From Gammaproteobacteria bacterium (GTDB lineage Bacteria; Pseudomonadota; Gammaproteobacteria; Arenicellales; Poriferihabitantaceae): 47,744 nt of DNA. Location: positions 1-47,744 of the forward strand of contig JAHEGU010000022.1 in assembly GCA_024644945.1 (NCBI GenBank), in the 5' to 3' direction. Both the position numbers and the translations under genes were made by a program. This document shows positions 25,346 to 34,934 of the stretch, in pieces (the stretch's first letter is position 1; every line of letters begins with the position of its first letter). The notes under the pieces are model-generated. The model did not search any database. It saw only the letters and a program-made list of their open reading frames with translations, and was not told the DNA's origin.

Positions 25346-26049
25346 TAGACCCTCTTTACGATGTCTTGCCGACTCACAATACTTACGAATTCTTCCATGA
25401 ACACTTCGTAGCGTGTGGTTAACTTTTCTGCCTGGTGGGCAAAGCGGTTATATGCAATTACCGCAGGAATTGCGGCAAATAATCCCATGGCGGTAGCAAT
25501 CAGGGCTTCTGCGATGCCGGGCGCTACGGTAGCTATAGTGACCTGTTGCTGTGCACCGAGCTGAATAAAAGAATTCATAATTCCCCAGACGGTTCCGAAC
25601 AACCCGACATAAGGACTGATAGATCCTACGGTGGCGAGAAACGAAAGATTGGTTTCAAGATGATCAATCTCTCGACTGAGCGCCACACGCATTGACCGAT
25701 GCACTCCATCCACCATATCAGATCGACCTACATTGGACTTTTGCGCCAAGCGATTATATTCACGGTAGCCAGCGATGAATATATTTGCGATTCCTTCGGG
25801 AATTCCTTCCGCACTCCATTTCTGATAGATCCGGGTCATTTCCCCTCCGGACCAGAACTCTTCTTCAAAGTCGTTTGCGATATTAGCGTAACGCTTAAAT
25901 GATGACCGCTTTCGATCAATCATGAACCACGAGATGATAGAAGCGAGAAAAAGAATGAGGATTACCGCCTGAACCAACCAACTGGCATCGGCAATCAAAC
26001 CGAGTACCGACAGGCTACTGTCTGCAGTTGCAGGATTATTCATGGGCAT
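25345..26049 (-). CDS. tolQ: Tol-Pal system proton-channel subunit TolQ
   Basis: A 234-residue inner-membrane protein of the ExbB/TolQ/MotA family with three membrane helices (about 20-40, 140-160 and 175-200). The motif SFLATVGSISPYVGLFGTVWGIMNSF and the segment PGIAEALIATAMGLFAAIPAVIAYN are the family hallmarks. With TolR it uses the proton gradient to drive TolA. It starts 61 bases after ybgC; the stop overlaps the tolR start (TAATG). Confidence 0.96.
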   Translation of the reverse strand: MPMNNPATADSSLSVLGLIADASWLVQAVILILFLASIISWFMIDRKRSSFKRYANIANDFEEEFWSGGEMTRIYQKWSAEGIPEGIANIFIAGYREYNRLAQKSNVGRSDMVDGVHRSMRVALSREIDHLETNLSFLATVGSISPYVGLFGTVWGIMNSFIQLGAQQQVTIATVAPGIAEALIATAMGLFAAIPAVIAYNRFAHQAEKLTTRYEVFMEEFVSIVSRQDIVKRV

Positions 26050-26110
26050 ATGGTGGAGGTTGGATTGTTATTTCAGAAGCAGGTGTAAAAAGTGATAATG
26101 CATTCGCCCA

Positions 26111-26539
26111 TTAAAGACCGCCGTATTCTATACGGTGTTGCTCTAATGATTGGCGTAATTTCTCTGGTATTCTGCAGGGCGAAAAAGTGTCGCTATTGAG
26201 AGTTACCAGTTTGATTGTCGAATCCACAAGCACTTCATTATTTCGGAGGGCTTGCTGAGACAGGCTTACGGAGGCTCCTTTAACCCCTAATACTTCCAGA
26301 GTGATTTCGATGAGATCATCAAGTCGCGCGGGCATAAGATATTTCAGGCTGGCTTCGGCCACTACAAAAATTAACTTTTGACTGCGCTGCAACTCAGACA
26401 GCGGAAATCCCATTTCGCGTAAACAGGCGTTCCTGGCACGTTCCATGTAAGCGAGATAATTCGCGTAATACACTACTCCCCCAGCATCGGTATCTTCATA
26501 GTTGATTCGAACTGGAAGTGAGTAGCGGGTCTTAGTCAT
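26111..26539 (-). CDS. ybgC: Tol-Pal-associated acyl-CoA thioesterase YbgC
   Basis: A 142-residue hot-dog-fold thioesterase. YEDTDAGGVVYYANYL holds the catalytic Asp, and YMERARNACLREMGF is the family helix. In E. coli, YbgC hydrolyses acyl-CoA, interacts with acyl carrier protein and is linked to phospholipid synthesis; it is always the first gene of the tol-pal cluster, as here. The gap to ruvB (103 bases) contains a 12-bp palindrome (26601-26612) that could be regulatory. Confidence 0.94.
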   Translation of the reverse strand: MTKTRYSLPVRINYEDTDAGGVVYYANYLAYMERARNACLREMGFPLSELQRSQKLIFVVAEASLKYLMPARLDDLIEITLEVLGVKGASVSLSQQALRNNEVLVDSTIKLVTLNSDTFSPCRIPEKLRQSLEQHRIEYGGL

Positions 26540-26642
26540 CCCAGTTCAGCAGTGCATATCCTGACCGACCAAGCAGGCAAGAAAAGATACGGTAATCAAT
26601 GTATCCGGATACCATGAACCCAAGCTGAATAAGCACCCGGAA

Positions 26643-27704
26643 TCAGTCTCCTTCGCCGCGCGGTAATAGCTCCTGTTGCCGGTTGGCGACATCCTGCGGC
26701 ATCTCTACACCAAGATGACGCCATGCGCTTTTAGTTGCTACTCTTCCACGCGGTGTGCGCATCAAAAAACCTTGTTGGATCAGGTAAGGCTCGACCACGT
26801 CTTCGATAGTGCCTCTTTCTTCGCCTATTGCCGCTGAAATACTGTCTATCCCGACAGGCCCTCCATCAAACTTGTTCATTATCGCAAGCAACATACTGCG
26901 ATCAAGTGAATCGAGCCCATGGCGATCAACCTCAAGCATATCTAGTGCGGCGTCAGCGATCGTTTGATTAACAAACCCGTCGGCTTTTACTTCAGCAAAG
27001 TCTCTCACGCGTCGCAGAAGGCGATTAGCGATCCGGGGCGTTCCTCTTGATCGCGCCGCAATTGCACCCACACCTTCCGCATCATAATCGAGCTCCAGCA
27101 ATCGAGCCGAACGTTCGACGATAAGGGTTAACTCTTCAATGGAATAGAACTGTAACCGCTGGACAATGCCAAACCTGTCGCGCAGCGGCGAAGTCAGAAG
27201 ACCGGCCCGAGTAGTCGCCCCAACCAGGGTAAACGGAGGCAGATTGAGCTTGATCGAGCGTGCCGCGGGGCCCTCACCAATCATAATATCTAGTTGGTAA
27301 TCTTCCATCGCCGGGTAAAGAATTTCTTCGATAGCCGGATTCAAACGATGAATTTCATCGATGAACAGTACGTCATTGGGTTCCAAATTAGTTAATATTG
27401 CTGCAAGATCACCAGCCTTCTCAAGCACCGGACCGGAAGTGTGACGCAGTCTGGCCTCCATCTCAGTAGCGATTATGTTGGCCAGCGTAGTTTTTCCGAG
27501 TCCTGGAGGACCGAAAACCAGCACATGGTCAAGTGCCTCGCTGCGCTTACGAGCTGCCTGAATAAAAATTTCAAGCTGGTCTTTAGTATTGGGCTGCCCG
27601 ATAAATTCTTCCAGTCGGGATGGCCTTAGACTGCGATCTATCATCTGCTCCTGAGGAGAGTCCTCGAAACCCTCAGGGGATAATAGTGGATTAAATTGAC
27701 TCAT
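26643..27704 (-). CDS. ruvB: Holliday junction branch migration ATPase RuvB
   Basis: A 353-residue AAA+ motor. N-terminal [14 protein letters not shown], Walker [10 protein letters not shown], Walker [13 protein letters not shown], sensor I region [20 protein letters not shown] and the C-terminal winged-helix segment ([29 protein letters not shown]) are all present. RuvB hexamers drive branch migration with RuvA at Holliday junctions. It lies 17 bases after ruvA, in the conserved ruvC-ruvA-ruvB order. Confidence 0.97.
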   Translation of the reverse strand: MSQFNPLLSPEGFEDSPQEQMIDRSLRPSRLEEFIGQPNTKDQLEIFIQAARKRSEALDHVLVFGPPGLGKTTLANIIATEMEARLRHTSGPVLEKAGDLAAILTNLEPNDVLFIDEIHRLNPAIEEILYPAMEDYQLDIMIGEGPAARSIKLNLPPFTLVGATTRAGLLTSPLRDRFGIVQRLQFYSIEELTLIVERSARLLELDYDAEGVGAIAARSRGTPRIANRLLRRVRDFAEVKADGFVNQTIADAALDMLEVDRHGLDSLDRSMLLAIMNKFDGGPVGIDSISAAIGEERGTIEDVVEPYLIQQGFLMRTPRGRVATKSAWRHLGVEMPQDVANRQQELLPRGEGD

Positions 27705-27721
27705 CTAAATAAGCGTCCAGT

Positions 27722-28327
27722 TTATCTTTTACTCAAAAACTGCAGAGCATTCCGAATCAAGTCATCTCGCCCCGGGCTGTTTTCTTCCACCGTTCGAATT
27801 GCACGACTGGCATCTGCGGCCTTATACCCCAGCGCCACCAGCGCGCCCATTGCATCTTCGACCGGATTCTGGTTCAACTCAACGCCTCCCGCCACATCAT
27901 TGTCGCCGGCGTCAAAATGATCAAGGGCGCTTATACGGTCCCGCATATCAAGTAACATTCGTTCCGCGGTCTTCTTGCCGATTCCTGGCACCGATGTCAG
28001 GGTTAGCGTGTCCTGCTGATTTACACATTGCACAAACTGCGAAGTGCTGAGTGTGGAGAGGATAGCCAATCCCACTCTGGGACCAACGCCATTTATTTTT
28101 AGCAGACTGCGAAATAGTTCTCGCTGCGCACGATCGGAAAATCCATACAATAGATGCGCGTCCTCGCGCACCACTAAATGGGTAAAAAGGAGCACTTCTG
28201 TATTTTCTTCGGGCAATTCGTAAAAGGTAGCCATCGGAGCTTCCAGCTCATAGCCAACCCCTTGTACATTCAGTACCAGGAACGGAGGCAATTTGCTTAC
28301 CAGACTACCTTTCAAAAACCCGATCAT
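27722..28327 (-). CDS. ruvA: Holliday junction recognition protein RuvA
   Basis: A 201-residue protein (203 in E. coli). The OB-fold N-terminal domain begins MIGFLKGSL; helix-hairpin-helix motifs follow (LLKINGVGPRVGLAILS, LTSVPGIGKKTAERMLLDMRD), and a C-terminal RuvB-binding domain ends near DLIRNALQFLSKR. The frame is open 22 codons further upstream, but the ATG at 28325-28327 begins the conserved protein and overlaps the ruvC stop by four bases. Confidence 0.96.
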   Translation of the reverse strand: MIGFLKGSLVSKLPPFLVLNVQGVGYELEAPMATFYELPEENTEVLLFTHLVVREDAHLLYGFSDRAQRELFRSLLKINGVGPRVGLAILSTLSTSQFVQCVNQQDTLTLTSVPGIGKKTAERMLLDMRDRISALDHFDAGDNDVAGGVELNQNPVEDAMGALVALGYKAADASRAIRTVEENSPGRDDLIRNALQFLSKR

Positions 28328-28824
28328 TGAACCCTGGCCGCGTTCTGCAAGCGTGATTCTACCTGCGCTGTATGAATATGACAGATCGCACATGCCAGTG
28401 CATCCGCCGCGTCTACTCCAGGTAGTGTGCGCAACCCTAGCAGCACTCGCACCATATGTTGGACCTGATCTTTGCTAGCGCCTCCACTACCGACCACAGC
28501 CTGCTTAATTTGTTTTGCGCTATATTCTGCTAACTCACAACCGCTATTCACCGCCGAGCATATAGCACCGCCACGGGCATGTCCCAATACCAGAGCCGAC
28601 TTAGCGTTATTCGAAATAAACACTTGTTCTACTGCGACAATATCTGGATTGTATTCTCGAATAACTTGCTCAACGCTTTGATAAATAGTTCCTAGACGAA
28701 GTGGCAGCGAAGCATCCTTAAGCCGCACACTATCGTAAAATAGGGAGCGCAGACCGTCGCGACTGGACTCAACCACGGCTAGCCCAGTGATGCGGGAACC
28801 CGGATCGATTCCCAGGACACGCAT
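28324..28824 (-). CDS. ruvC: Holliday junction endonuclease RuvC
   Basis: A 166-residue resolvase of the RNase H-like fold. Catalytic acids are visible: Asp7 in LGIDPGSRITG, Glu68 or thereabouts in AVEQVFISNN, and the Asp pair in GVDAADALACAICH. RuvC makes symmetric cuts in Holliday junctions held by RuvAB. The start overlaps the yebC stop by one base (TAATG). Confidence 0.96.
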   Translation of the reverse strand: MRVLGIDPGSRITGLAVVESSRDGLRSLFYDSVRLKDASLPLRLGTIYQSVEQVIREYNPDIVAVEQVFISNNAKSALVLGHARGGAICSAVNSGCELAEYSAKQIKQAVVGSGGASKDQVQHMVRVLLGLRTLPGVDAADALACAICHIHTAQVESRLQNAARVQ

Positions 28825-29552
28825 TAAGCCGGCTCAGCGAAACTAGCGTTGGTAAACACGTCCTGAACATCGTCCAGATCTTCCAGGGCATCGATCAAAT
28901 TTATAATTTTTTCAGCGTTATCGCCGATTAATTCGCTCTCGGTGGACGGTCGTTGAATTAATTCCGCCATATCAGGTTCTATACCCGCTTCCTTGAATGC
29001 TCTCTCCACCTGGTGGAATGATTCTGGCGGTGTCACCACTTCGATCACACCATCGTCGCTTTCGATGTCATCGGCGCCAGCATCCAAAGCGATCTCCATA
29101 ATCTGCTCCTCGTCCTGATCTCCAGAAAATACTATAGACCCGATCTTACTGAACAAATAAGCAACGGAACCATCGGTTCCTAGATTACCCCCGTGTTTAC
29201 TGAATGCGTGTCGAACCTCGCTTACCGTGCGATTGCGATTATCGGTTGCGGTTTCCACCAGCACAGCCACCCCGCCGGGCCCATATCCTTCATAGCGGAT
29301 TTCTTCAATCTCAGCCCCCTCCAACTCACCAGCTCCCCGTTTGACCGCCCGTTCAATAGTATCTCGAGTCATATTAGAACTAAGCGCCTTGTCAATCGCG
29401 GCCCTAAGCCTCGGGTTTGCATCAGCGTCGCTGCCACCGATCCGCGCGGACACTGTAATTTCTTTGATTAATTTGGTGAAAACCTTGCCGCGTTTTGCGT
29501 CCTGCGCGGCTTTACGAAACTTGATGTTGGCCCATTTGCTGTGACCTGCCAT
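28824..29552 (-). CDS. yebC: YebC/PmpR family regulatory protein
   Basis: A 242-residue protein beginning [14 protein letters not shown], the family signature, with [19 protein letters not shown] and [16 protein letters not shown] further on. The family has been described as a transcriptional regulator and, more recently, as a ribosome-associated factor helping translation of proline-rich stretches; which role applies here is not decidable. It stands between aspS and ruvC, the usual order. Confidence 0.95.
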   Translation of the reverse strand: MAGHSKWANIKFRKAAQDAKRGKVFTKLIKEITVSARIGGSDADANPRLRAAIDKALSSNMTRDTIERAVKRGAGELEGAEIEEIRYEGYGPGGVAVLVETATDNRNRTVSEVRHAFSKHGGNLGTDGSVAYLFSKIGSIVFSGDQDEEQIMEIALDAGADDIESDDGVIEVVTPPESFHQVERAFKEAGIEPDMAELIQRPSTESELIGDNAEKIINLIDALEDLDDVQDVFTNASFAEPA

Positions 29553-29595
29553 ATTTTCTCCGTCAGGGGTTTCTCAGGTTCGGTCGAATGAGGTT

Positions 29596-29620
29596 AAACA
29601 GTCCCGATCCGGGACTGTTT
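29596..29620. terminator. Hairpin between aspS and yebC
   Basis: A perfect 11-bp inverted repeat, AAACAGTCCCG (29596-29606) and CGGGACTGTTT (29610-29620), with a three-base loop. On the minus strand three T residues close the stem and AACC follows, so termination after aspS is likely partial and yebC may be reached by readthrough. Confidence 0.6.
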
Positions 29621-29704
29621 ATAGGGCGAAATATTAACATTATGAGCGGTTCCGGACCACGCCTGAGCCAACTTCATACTATAGAAAATTCACCGATGCC
29701 GGGC

Positions 29705-31480
29705 TTATTCCGCTCTTGGTTTGCGTAACTGAATACCTAGCTCTCGAAGCTGGCGCTGATCGACCTTACTGGGCGCTTGAGTTAAGAGACAGGATGCTCT
29801 CTGGGTCTTAGGAAACGCAATTACGTCTCGAATCGACTCTACGCCGCTCATCATCGCTACCAGACGGTCAACACCAAACGCAATACCACCATGGGGCGGG
29901 GCTCCGTATTTGAGCCCATCCAGCAGAAAACCAAACTTGGCATCCGCCTCATCATTATCGATGCCGAGAACATTTAAAACTTTTTGCTGTAGATCAGATC
30001 GATGTATACGAATGGAACCGCCTCCGATTTCGGTTCCATTGAGCACCAGGTCGTAGGCACGCGACAACACTCTGCCAGGATCAGAATCGAGCAGCGCCTC
30101 ATCTGAATCCCGAGGTGCCGTGAATGGGTGATGCAGCGATTGCCAGCGACTGTCATCCTCACTCCATTCGAGAAGTGGAAAATCCACCACCCATAATGGC
30201 TTCCATCCTTCTGTAACCATTTCTAAATCGTGACCAATTTTAAGTCGCAGTGCGCCGAGCGCATCATTAACCACGCCTGCTTGATCTGCACCAAAGAAAA
30301 CCACATCACCACTCGCCACTGCAGTGCGTTCAATCAATTTTTCCAAAACATCGTCTGGAAGAAACTTTAATATCGGCGACTGGAGACCTTCTCGGCCGGC
30401 CGCGAGGTCATTGACTTTGATGTATGCCAGGCCCTTGGCACCATATTGCGCAACATAGTCAGTGTATTGATCTATCTGGGCCCTGGACAAACTGTTGCCA
30501 CCGGGTACTCGTAGGGCTGCTACCCTGCCTCTCGGATCTGTTGCAGGCCCGGAAAAAACTTTGAACTCGACCTTCTGCATTAAGTCGGTAAGCTCCGTTA
30601 ATTCCATGTCAATACGTAAATCTGGTCGATCTATTCCATATCTCAACACTGCTTCCCGATAGCTCATTCTTGGAATCGGGTCAGGCAGCGTCACATCGAG
30701 CACTCGAATAAACAGTTCTCGAATCATCTCCTCCATCAGCCCCATCACCTCGTTTTCATCCATGAACGAGACTTCTACATCGAGCTGGGTGAACTCTGGC
30801 TGACGATCGGCTCTCAGATCTTCATCTCGAAAGCATCGCGCAACCTGATAGTAGCGCTCGAACCCTGCCACCATTAAAAGCTGTTTGAATAACTGGGGTG
30901 ACTGAGGTAAAGCAAAAAATTCCCCAGGATGTGTGCGGCTTGGTACAAGGTAATCCCGGGCACCTTCCGGGGTGGAACGGGTCAGTATTGGCGTCTCAAT
31001 TTCGACAAATTCTCGATCATTCAAGAACCGTCGCAGTTCGCTCAGCACAAAGTGGCGTCGACGCAAGGTGTCCTGCATCGAAGGGCGACGTAGATCAAGA
31101 AACCGATAGTTAAGTCGCGTCTGTTCACCGATATCATCATCATCGATCTGAAACGGCAGTGGTTCCGCTCGGCTCAGCACCTCAATCTGGTCCGCAACCA
31201 CCTCTACATCACCTGTCACCAGGTCTTGGTTGACAGTACCCTCGGGTCGATTTCGCACCTTGCCGGTCACGGCAAGGACATATTCGTTTCGAGCGCTGTC
31301 GGCAATAGCAAAAGGCTCGGGCATATCTGGATCAGCAACCACCTGCACACGGCCAGATCGGTCACGCAAATCGATAAAAATTACCCCGCCATGATCGCGC
31401 CTGTTCAACACCCAGCCATTTAGCGTGACGATGTTATCGATATCGGCTGCGCTAACCTCGCCACAGAGATGGGATCGCAT
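29705..31480 (-). CDS. aspS: Aspartyl-tRNA synthetase, probably non-discriminating
   Basis: A 591-residue class IIb synthetase (590 in E. coli). The N-terminal OB fold contains [20 protein letters not shown], the catalytic core has [50 protein letters not shown] and [14 protein letters not shown], and the bacterial GAD insertion is present. Two anticodon-reading positions, His30 (RRDHGG) and Gly81 (RPEG), match those that mark the non-discriminating AspRS of Pseudomonas aeruginosa, which also charges tRNA-Asn; E. coli has Leu and Lys there. If so, this bacterium should use GatCAB to make Asn-tRNA. Confidence 0.96.
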   Translation of the reverse strand: MRSHLCGEVSAADIDNIVTLNGWVLNRRDHGGVIFIDLRDRSGRVQVVADPDMPEPFAIADSARNEYVLAVTGKVRNRPEGTVNQDLVTGDVEVVADQIEVLSRAEPLPFQIDDDDIGEQTRLNYRFLDLRRPSMQDTLRRRHFVLSELRRFLNDREFVEIETPILTRSTPEGARDYLVPSRTHPGEFFALPQSPQLFKQLLMVAGFERYYQVARCFRDEDLRADRQPEFTQLDVEVSFMDENEVMGLMEEMIRELFIRVLDVTLPDPIPRMSYREAVLRYGIDRPDLRIDMELTELTDLMQKVEFKVFSGPATDPRGRVAALRVPGGNSLSRAQIDQYTDYVAQYGAKGLAYIKVNDLAAGREGLQSPILKFLPDDVLEKLIERTAVASGDVVFFGADQAGVVNDALGALRLKIGHDLEMVTEGWKPLWVVDFPLLEWSEDDSRWQSLHHPFTAPRDSDEALLDSDPGRVLSRAYDLVLNGTEIGGGSIRIHRSDLQQKVLNVLGIDNDEADAKFGFLLDGLKYGAPPHGGIAFGVDRLVAMMSGVESIRDVIAFPKTQRASCLLTQAPSKVDQRQLRELGIQLRKPRAE

Positions 31481-31513
31481 GTTGGATTTATTAGACTCGA
31501 TTAATTGACGCGT

Positions 31514-31900
31514 TCAAGCGCCGGTGCTTTGGCTGGTGCTGCCACTGTCATCCTTCTTGGATTTTACAGAAGGCGCAGTTTTGCCATCAGATTTGGTTGA
31601 ATTTCCCGAATCCGATTTTGATTCCGATGTCGATTCAGATTTTGATTTGGTATCGGGGCCAGTGGAGGCTTTGTCGTCTTTCTTGTCGTCTTTCTTGTCT
31701 TCTTTTTTAGCGGCCTCTTTGTTTTTGAAATCAGTTTCATACCAACCGGTACCCTTCAATCGAAAGGCTGCGGCTGAAATCAGTTTCTTGAGTCTGGCTT
31801 CATTACACTCCGGGCAGTAAACCAGCGGATCGTCCGAAATTTTCTGCAATGCCTCGAGACGATGACCGCAGGCGCCGCATTCGTATTCATATAAGGGCAT
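31514..31900 (-). CDS. FmdB-type zinc ribbon protein with long charged tail
   Basis: A 128-residue protein. The first ~45 residues are an FmdB/CxxC_CxxC zinc ribbon (YEYECGACGHRLEALQK, then YCPECNEARLKKLI). From about residue 60 it is a low-complexity tail of Lys, Asp, Ser, Thr and Gly with no fold. Family members often precede aspS in Gammaproteobacteria; their function is unknown. It is 33 bases before aspS and probably heads the operon. Confidence 0.88.
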   Translation of the reverse strand: MPLYEYECGACGHRLEALQKISDDPLVYCPECNEARLKKLISAAAFRLKGTGWYETDFKNKEAAKKEDKKDDKKDDKASTGPDTKSKSESTSESKSDSGNSTKSDGKTAPSVKSKKDDSGSTSQSTGA

Positions 31901-31962
31901 ATTGCAATGGGATATGTTGTTTGTACTGATTACGGCCGTGGCCGGATATTTATCGAGCGCGG

Positions 31963-31991
31963 ATTATAGCCAACGGTGGCGATTATGTCGC
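31963..31991 (-). promoter_or_regulatory. Sigma70-like promoter of the fmdB-aspS transcript
   Basis: On the minus strand a perfect TATAAT (31968-31963) stands 17 bases after GCGACA (31991-31986, four of six to consensus). The -10 box is 62 bases upstream of the fmdB-like start. The bases after it (CCGCGC) are GC-rich, which fits growth-rate control of translation genes. Confidence 0.6.
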
Positions 31992-32185
31992 GGCTGAGTC
32001 CTACCGATTAGTAAACCTGCTCAGAGTTCAAAATAGCGCCAGATTTCTCTGAATCAAGTCCCTGTTAGATACCCATTTTATTAAATATTCTCCAGAAACA
32101 GGGTTTCAGGGTCCTTTATCTGCCCAAGCGTCACCCCGTCTAAGTTCGCTAACACAACAGATTCAACCTAAGCGTCCTGCACTGA

Positions 32186-33310
32186 TCAGGAACTAAGTAC
32201 CTGCTTTAATTTGCGGTCCCTTGCGTCGCCTACCCAGTCGAGCCCTGATTCATGCCCCTTGACCGGATTACCCTCTCTATCCACACAGTAGCGACCGAAT
32301 ACCACCGCCTCGGACACCTTACCATGGCTGCGCATCAGGGTATGCTCGAACAACATGCTGCGATGCACCTTGGCACCACCTTGTAAATGGCAACCATGGG
32401 AGATCCAGGTCGGGCCCTGAATTTCGCAACCCGCTTCAATGCGAGAACTTGAACCAATATATACCGGCCCCTCAATCAAAACATCATCCCAATCCACATT
32501 CACATTGAGACCTGTCCAAACTTGCGGCAATACTTCCTTTCCGGGCATTTCAATCCCGCGTAAAGTGCCCCTCATCAGCTGTTGGTTAGCCTCCCAGTAG
32601 TCGTTCATTCGTCCAATATCCACCCAATGGAACGGTAACTCGATCGCATTAAAAGGAATTTTATTTTTAATCAGGCCCGGAAGTAACTGGCCACCGATAT
32701 CGTATTCCACACCCGGCGGTATCAGGTCTATGACTTCTGGCTCAAACAGATAGATGCCGGTGTTGACTAGAGTAGACTTGGCTTCCTGAATAGAGGGCTT
32801 TTCCTGAAACGAGACCACTGAACCATTATCGTCACATGCCACCACGCCATAATTCGGCACCATTTCCTTCGGCACACTCTTAACTACGATACTGGCCCGG
32901 GCACCGCTTTGCCAATGCTTGCGAAGTGCCGTACTTAAGTTCAGATCGATAATTGCGTCTCCGCATACCACCAGGAAAGTATCGTCAAAAAAACCGCCAA
33001 ACTCCTGGATTCTCTTGATACCACCAGCCGATCCCAAAGGTTCGCCGATCAGTTCACCGCTCTCGATATGCCCTTCAAATGAGTAACCAATATTCACCCC
33101 CCAACGCCGACCATCGCCAAAATAAGTTTCGATGACTTCAGGCAGGTGGCTGACGTTGACCATGATATCCTCAAATCCATTTGCGGCAAGCTGTTCTATA
33201 AGGTATTCCATCACCGGTTTGCCAACTACCGGGATCATCGGCTTAGGCAGCTCGTAAGTAAGAGGCCTTACTCTTGTACCCCTTCCAGCGGCCAAAATCA
33301 TGGCTTTCAT
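32186..33310 (-). CDS. Sugar-1-phosphate nucleotidylyltransferase (mannose-1-phosphate guanylyltransferase-like)
   Basis: A 374-residue enzyme. Residues 1-240 form the nucleotidyltransferase fold with MILAAGRGTRVRPLTYELPKPMIPVVGKPVMEY, VCGDAIIDLN and VEYDIGGQLLPGLI. From about 265 there is a left-handed beta-helix-like part (DVLIEGPVYIGSSSRIEAGCEIQGPTWI). This layout occurs in GMP-mannose and related UDP/ADP/dTDP-sugar pyrophosphorylases; the sugar and nucleotide are not decided. The frame is open 76 codons upstream, but the ATG at 33308-33310 starts the conserved motif. Confidence 0.88.
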   Translation of the reverse strand: MKAMILAAGRGTRVRPLTYELPKPMIPVVGKPVMEYLIEQLAANGFEDIMVNVSHLPEVIETYFGDGRRWGVNIGYSFEGHIESGELIGEPLGSAGGIKRIQEFGGFFDDTFLVVCGDAIIDLNLSTALRKHWQSGARASIVVKSVPKEMVPNYGVVACDDNGSVVSFQEKPSIQEAKSTLVNTGIYLFEPEVIDLIPPGVEYDIGGQLLPGLIKNKIPFNAIELPFHWVDIGRMNDYWEANQQLMRGTLRGIEMPGKEVLPQVWTGLNVNVDWDDVLIEGPVYIGSSSRIEAGCEIQGPTWISHGCHLQGGAKVHRSMLFEHTLMRSHGKVSEAVVFGRYCVDREGNPVKGHESGLDWVGDARDRKLKQVLSS

Positions 33311-33420
33311 GTCATTTCCTACTGCAATAAAAAGCGGTATTCTAACTGATGACAATTCATACAGTAACCATGCAGTCCAGTCACCCTTGATATCCACTGG
33401 GAAAAAGATAGACTTTAACA

Positions 33421-34092
33421 ATGAAAAAATATAATCCGCTCCGGATCTTGATGGCTTCCACCGTGATCGCGGTACTTTCTGGCTGCATTCATTTCGACCA
33501 CTCGATACTCGATGAACCGAAAAAGCCTGTCCGGACACTGGACCAGCAGCTATGTTGTGACGATCTACTTGGTCTTGATGTTTATCCTCTCCCAGTCAAC
33601 GAATATGTCACCTTTGTGATCGACGAAAACGATCCGGTTCTCGAACTTAGTGGCGGCAAGAGTTTTGCCAAAGCCATCAAGTTACCCGAGATTGATGATG
33701 AATACGTGTTGCAGCTGGATAGCGTAGTCAACATTCCTCGGATTGATCTTTATCCTGAGGCCATTTTCCCCATGGTCACATTGCTCGACGACAGCCTTGA
33801 GACTATAGCCACCCACGACAATGAACCACTGGATCTGCTGCGCCCTGTACTTGGGCCACGGCTGGTAAGAATTATACTAACGATCCCATCTGGTTCCTCA
33901 GCGAAGTACGCCATTATTCACACCAGCAAAAAGCGCACTCACCAGGCATTGACCCTTCGCCATCCCATCGAACTGGTTCAGAAAAGCGCATTTGACACAT
34001 TGCTTTATGCCAGGCCGTCGCAGTCAAGAAACAAAATTCACTTCGTTGAAACTGGTATGGTGAACATGCTGGCATATCAGAAAGGGGAGTGA
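33421..34092 (+). CDS. MalM-like lipoprotein
   Basis: A 223-residue secreted protein. A signal peptide with lipobox VLSGC (Cys22) predicts a lipoprotein. The order of the rest, a short NxYVTFVIDENDPVLELSGGKSFAKAIKLP segment, then YPEAIFPMVTLLDDSLETI and a later AKYAIIHTSKK strand, resembles MalM, the periplasmic protein of the maltose regulon whose role is unknown. No maltose genes are nearby. It is divergent from the nucleotidyltransferase over 110 bases. The assignment rests on a general pattern and is moderate. Confidence 0.7.
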   Translation: MKKYNPLRILMASTVIAVLSGCIHFDHSILDEPKKPVRTLDQQLCCDDLLGLDVYPLPVNEYVTFVIDENDPVLELSGGKSFAKAIKLPEIDDEYVLQLDSVVNIPRIDLYPEAIFPMVTLLDDSLETIATHDNEPLDLLRPVLGPRLVRIILTIPSGSSAKYAIIHTSKKRTHQALTLRHPIELVQKSAFDTLLYARPSQSRNKIHFVETGMVNMLAYQKGE

Positions 34093-34212
34093 TCCAGGCA
34101 GAATGTTACGATCCGCAAGATTGACGACAGATCGGTCTGGAAGCGGAACCTGAAGCCGCACATGCAGATAATTCTTAGCTTCGTTAGATATTCAAAGCCA
34201 CTATAAAGTGCA

Positions 34213-34242
34213 TAAAAAAGCCCCGCCAGATGTGGCGAGGCT
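34213..34242 (-). terminator. Rho-independent terminator after the BAX-inhibitor-1 gene
   Basis: Minus strand: AGCCTCGCCA (34242-34233), four-base loop, TGGCGGGGCT (34228-34219), one G-T pair in ten, then six T residues ending at 34213-34214. It stands 23 bases after the stop at 34266. Confidence 0.9.
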
Positions 34243-34265
34243 TTTGGATTTGAAGTTGCGGAAAA

Positions 34266-34934
34266 TTATTCGTCGCCAAAAATTCCGAGAAGATGCAGCA
34301 GGCTGGTGAACAGATTGTAGATAGTGATATACAAAGTAACCGTCGCCATGATGTAGTTGGTTTCGCCGCCATGAATAATTGCACTGGTCTGCCACAGAAT
34401 TAAACCTGACATTAGCAGTACAAACATGGCGGACACGGCCAGTGAGAGAGCCGGGATGTTGAACAAAAGTGCCGCCAGGCCAGCGACAAACGCCACCAGA
34501 ATACCCACAAAAAGCATGCCGCCGAGAAAGCCGAAGTTCTTTCGCGTTATCAGCGCATAAGCAGATAGACCGACAAAAATCACCCCCGTACCACCTAGCG
34601 CAAGCATCACGGTTTGGGCTCCATTTGCCAGGTTATTGACATACAGGTTCAGAATTGGTCCTAAGGTCATCCCCATAAAACCTGTGAACATGAATACAAG
34701 TAGCAACCCCCAAGCAGAGTTGCGAAACTTTTGAGTTAGAAACAGCAATGCGAAGTAGCCGATCAGAGTTGGAATTATCCCGAGATAGGGCATGTTCATA
34801 ACCATGGAAAGCCCTGCCACTGCGCCGCTGAACAACAAAGTCAACGCCAGTAACATATAGGTGTTCTTCAACACCGTGTTCATTTCAATAGCGCGGCCGC
34901 CCGTTCGGACGACAGCTTGCTCAAGTCTCGCCAT
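34266..34934 (-). CDS. BAX inhibitor-1/YccA family membrane protein
   Basis: A 222-residue inner-membrane protein with about seven helices. KNTYMLLALTLLFSGAVAGL at the start and ETNYIMATVTLYITIYNLFTSLLHLLGIF at the end are typical of the YbhL/YccA (UPF0005) family; the C-terminal acidic residues match the di-aspartyl type of pH-gated Ca2+ leak proteins such as Bacillus YetJ. In E. coli, YccA binds and modulates FtsH, so either role is possible. It has its own terminator. Confidence 0.9.
   Translation of the reverse strand: MARLEQAVVRTGGRAIEMNTVLKNTYMLLALTLLFSGAVAGLSMVMNMPYLGIIPTLIGYFALLFLTQKFRNSAWGLLLVFMFTGFMGMTLGPILNLYVNNLANGAQTVMLALGGTGVIFVGLSAYALITRKNFGFLGGMLFVGILVAFVAGLAALLFNIPALSLAVSAMFVLLMSGLILWQTSAIIHGGETNYIMATVTLYITIYNLFTSLLHLLGIFGDE

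Noticed and set aside
26601-26612. 12-bp palindrome GTATCCGGATAC before ybgC
   Set aside because: A single palindrome this short may arise by chance; too weak to call a site, so only mentioned with ybgC.
33311-33538. Upstream extension of the nucleotidyltransferase by 76 codons
   Set aside because: It runs into the divergent lipoprotein gene; the conserved protein begins exactly at the ATG at 33310.
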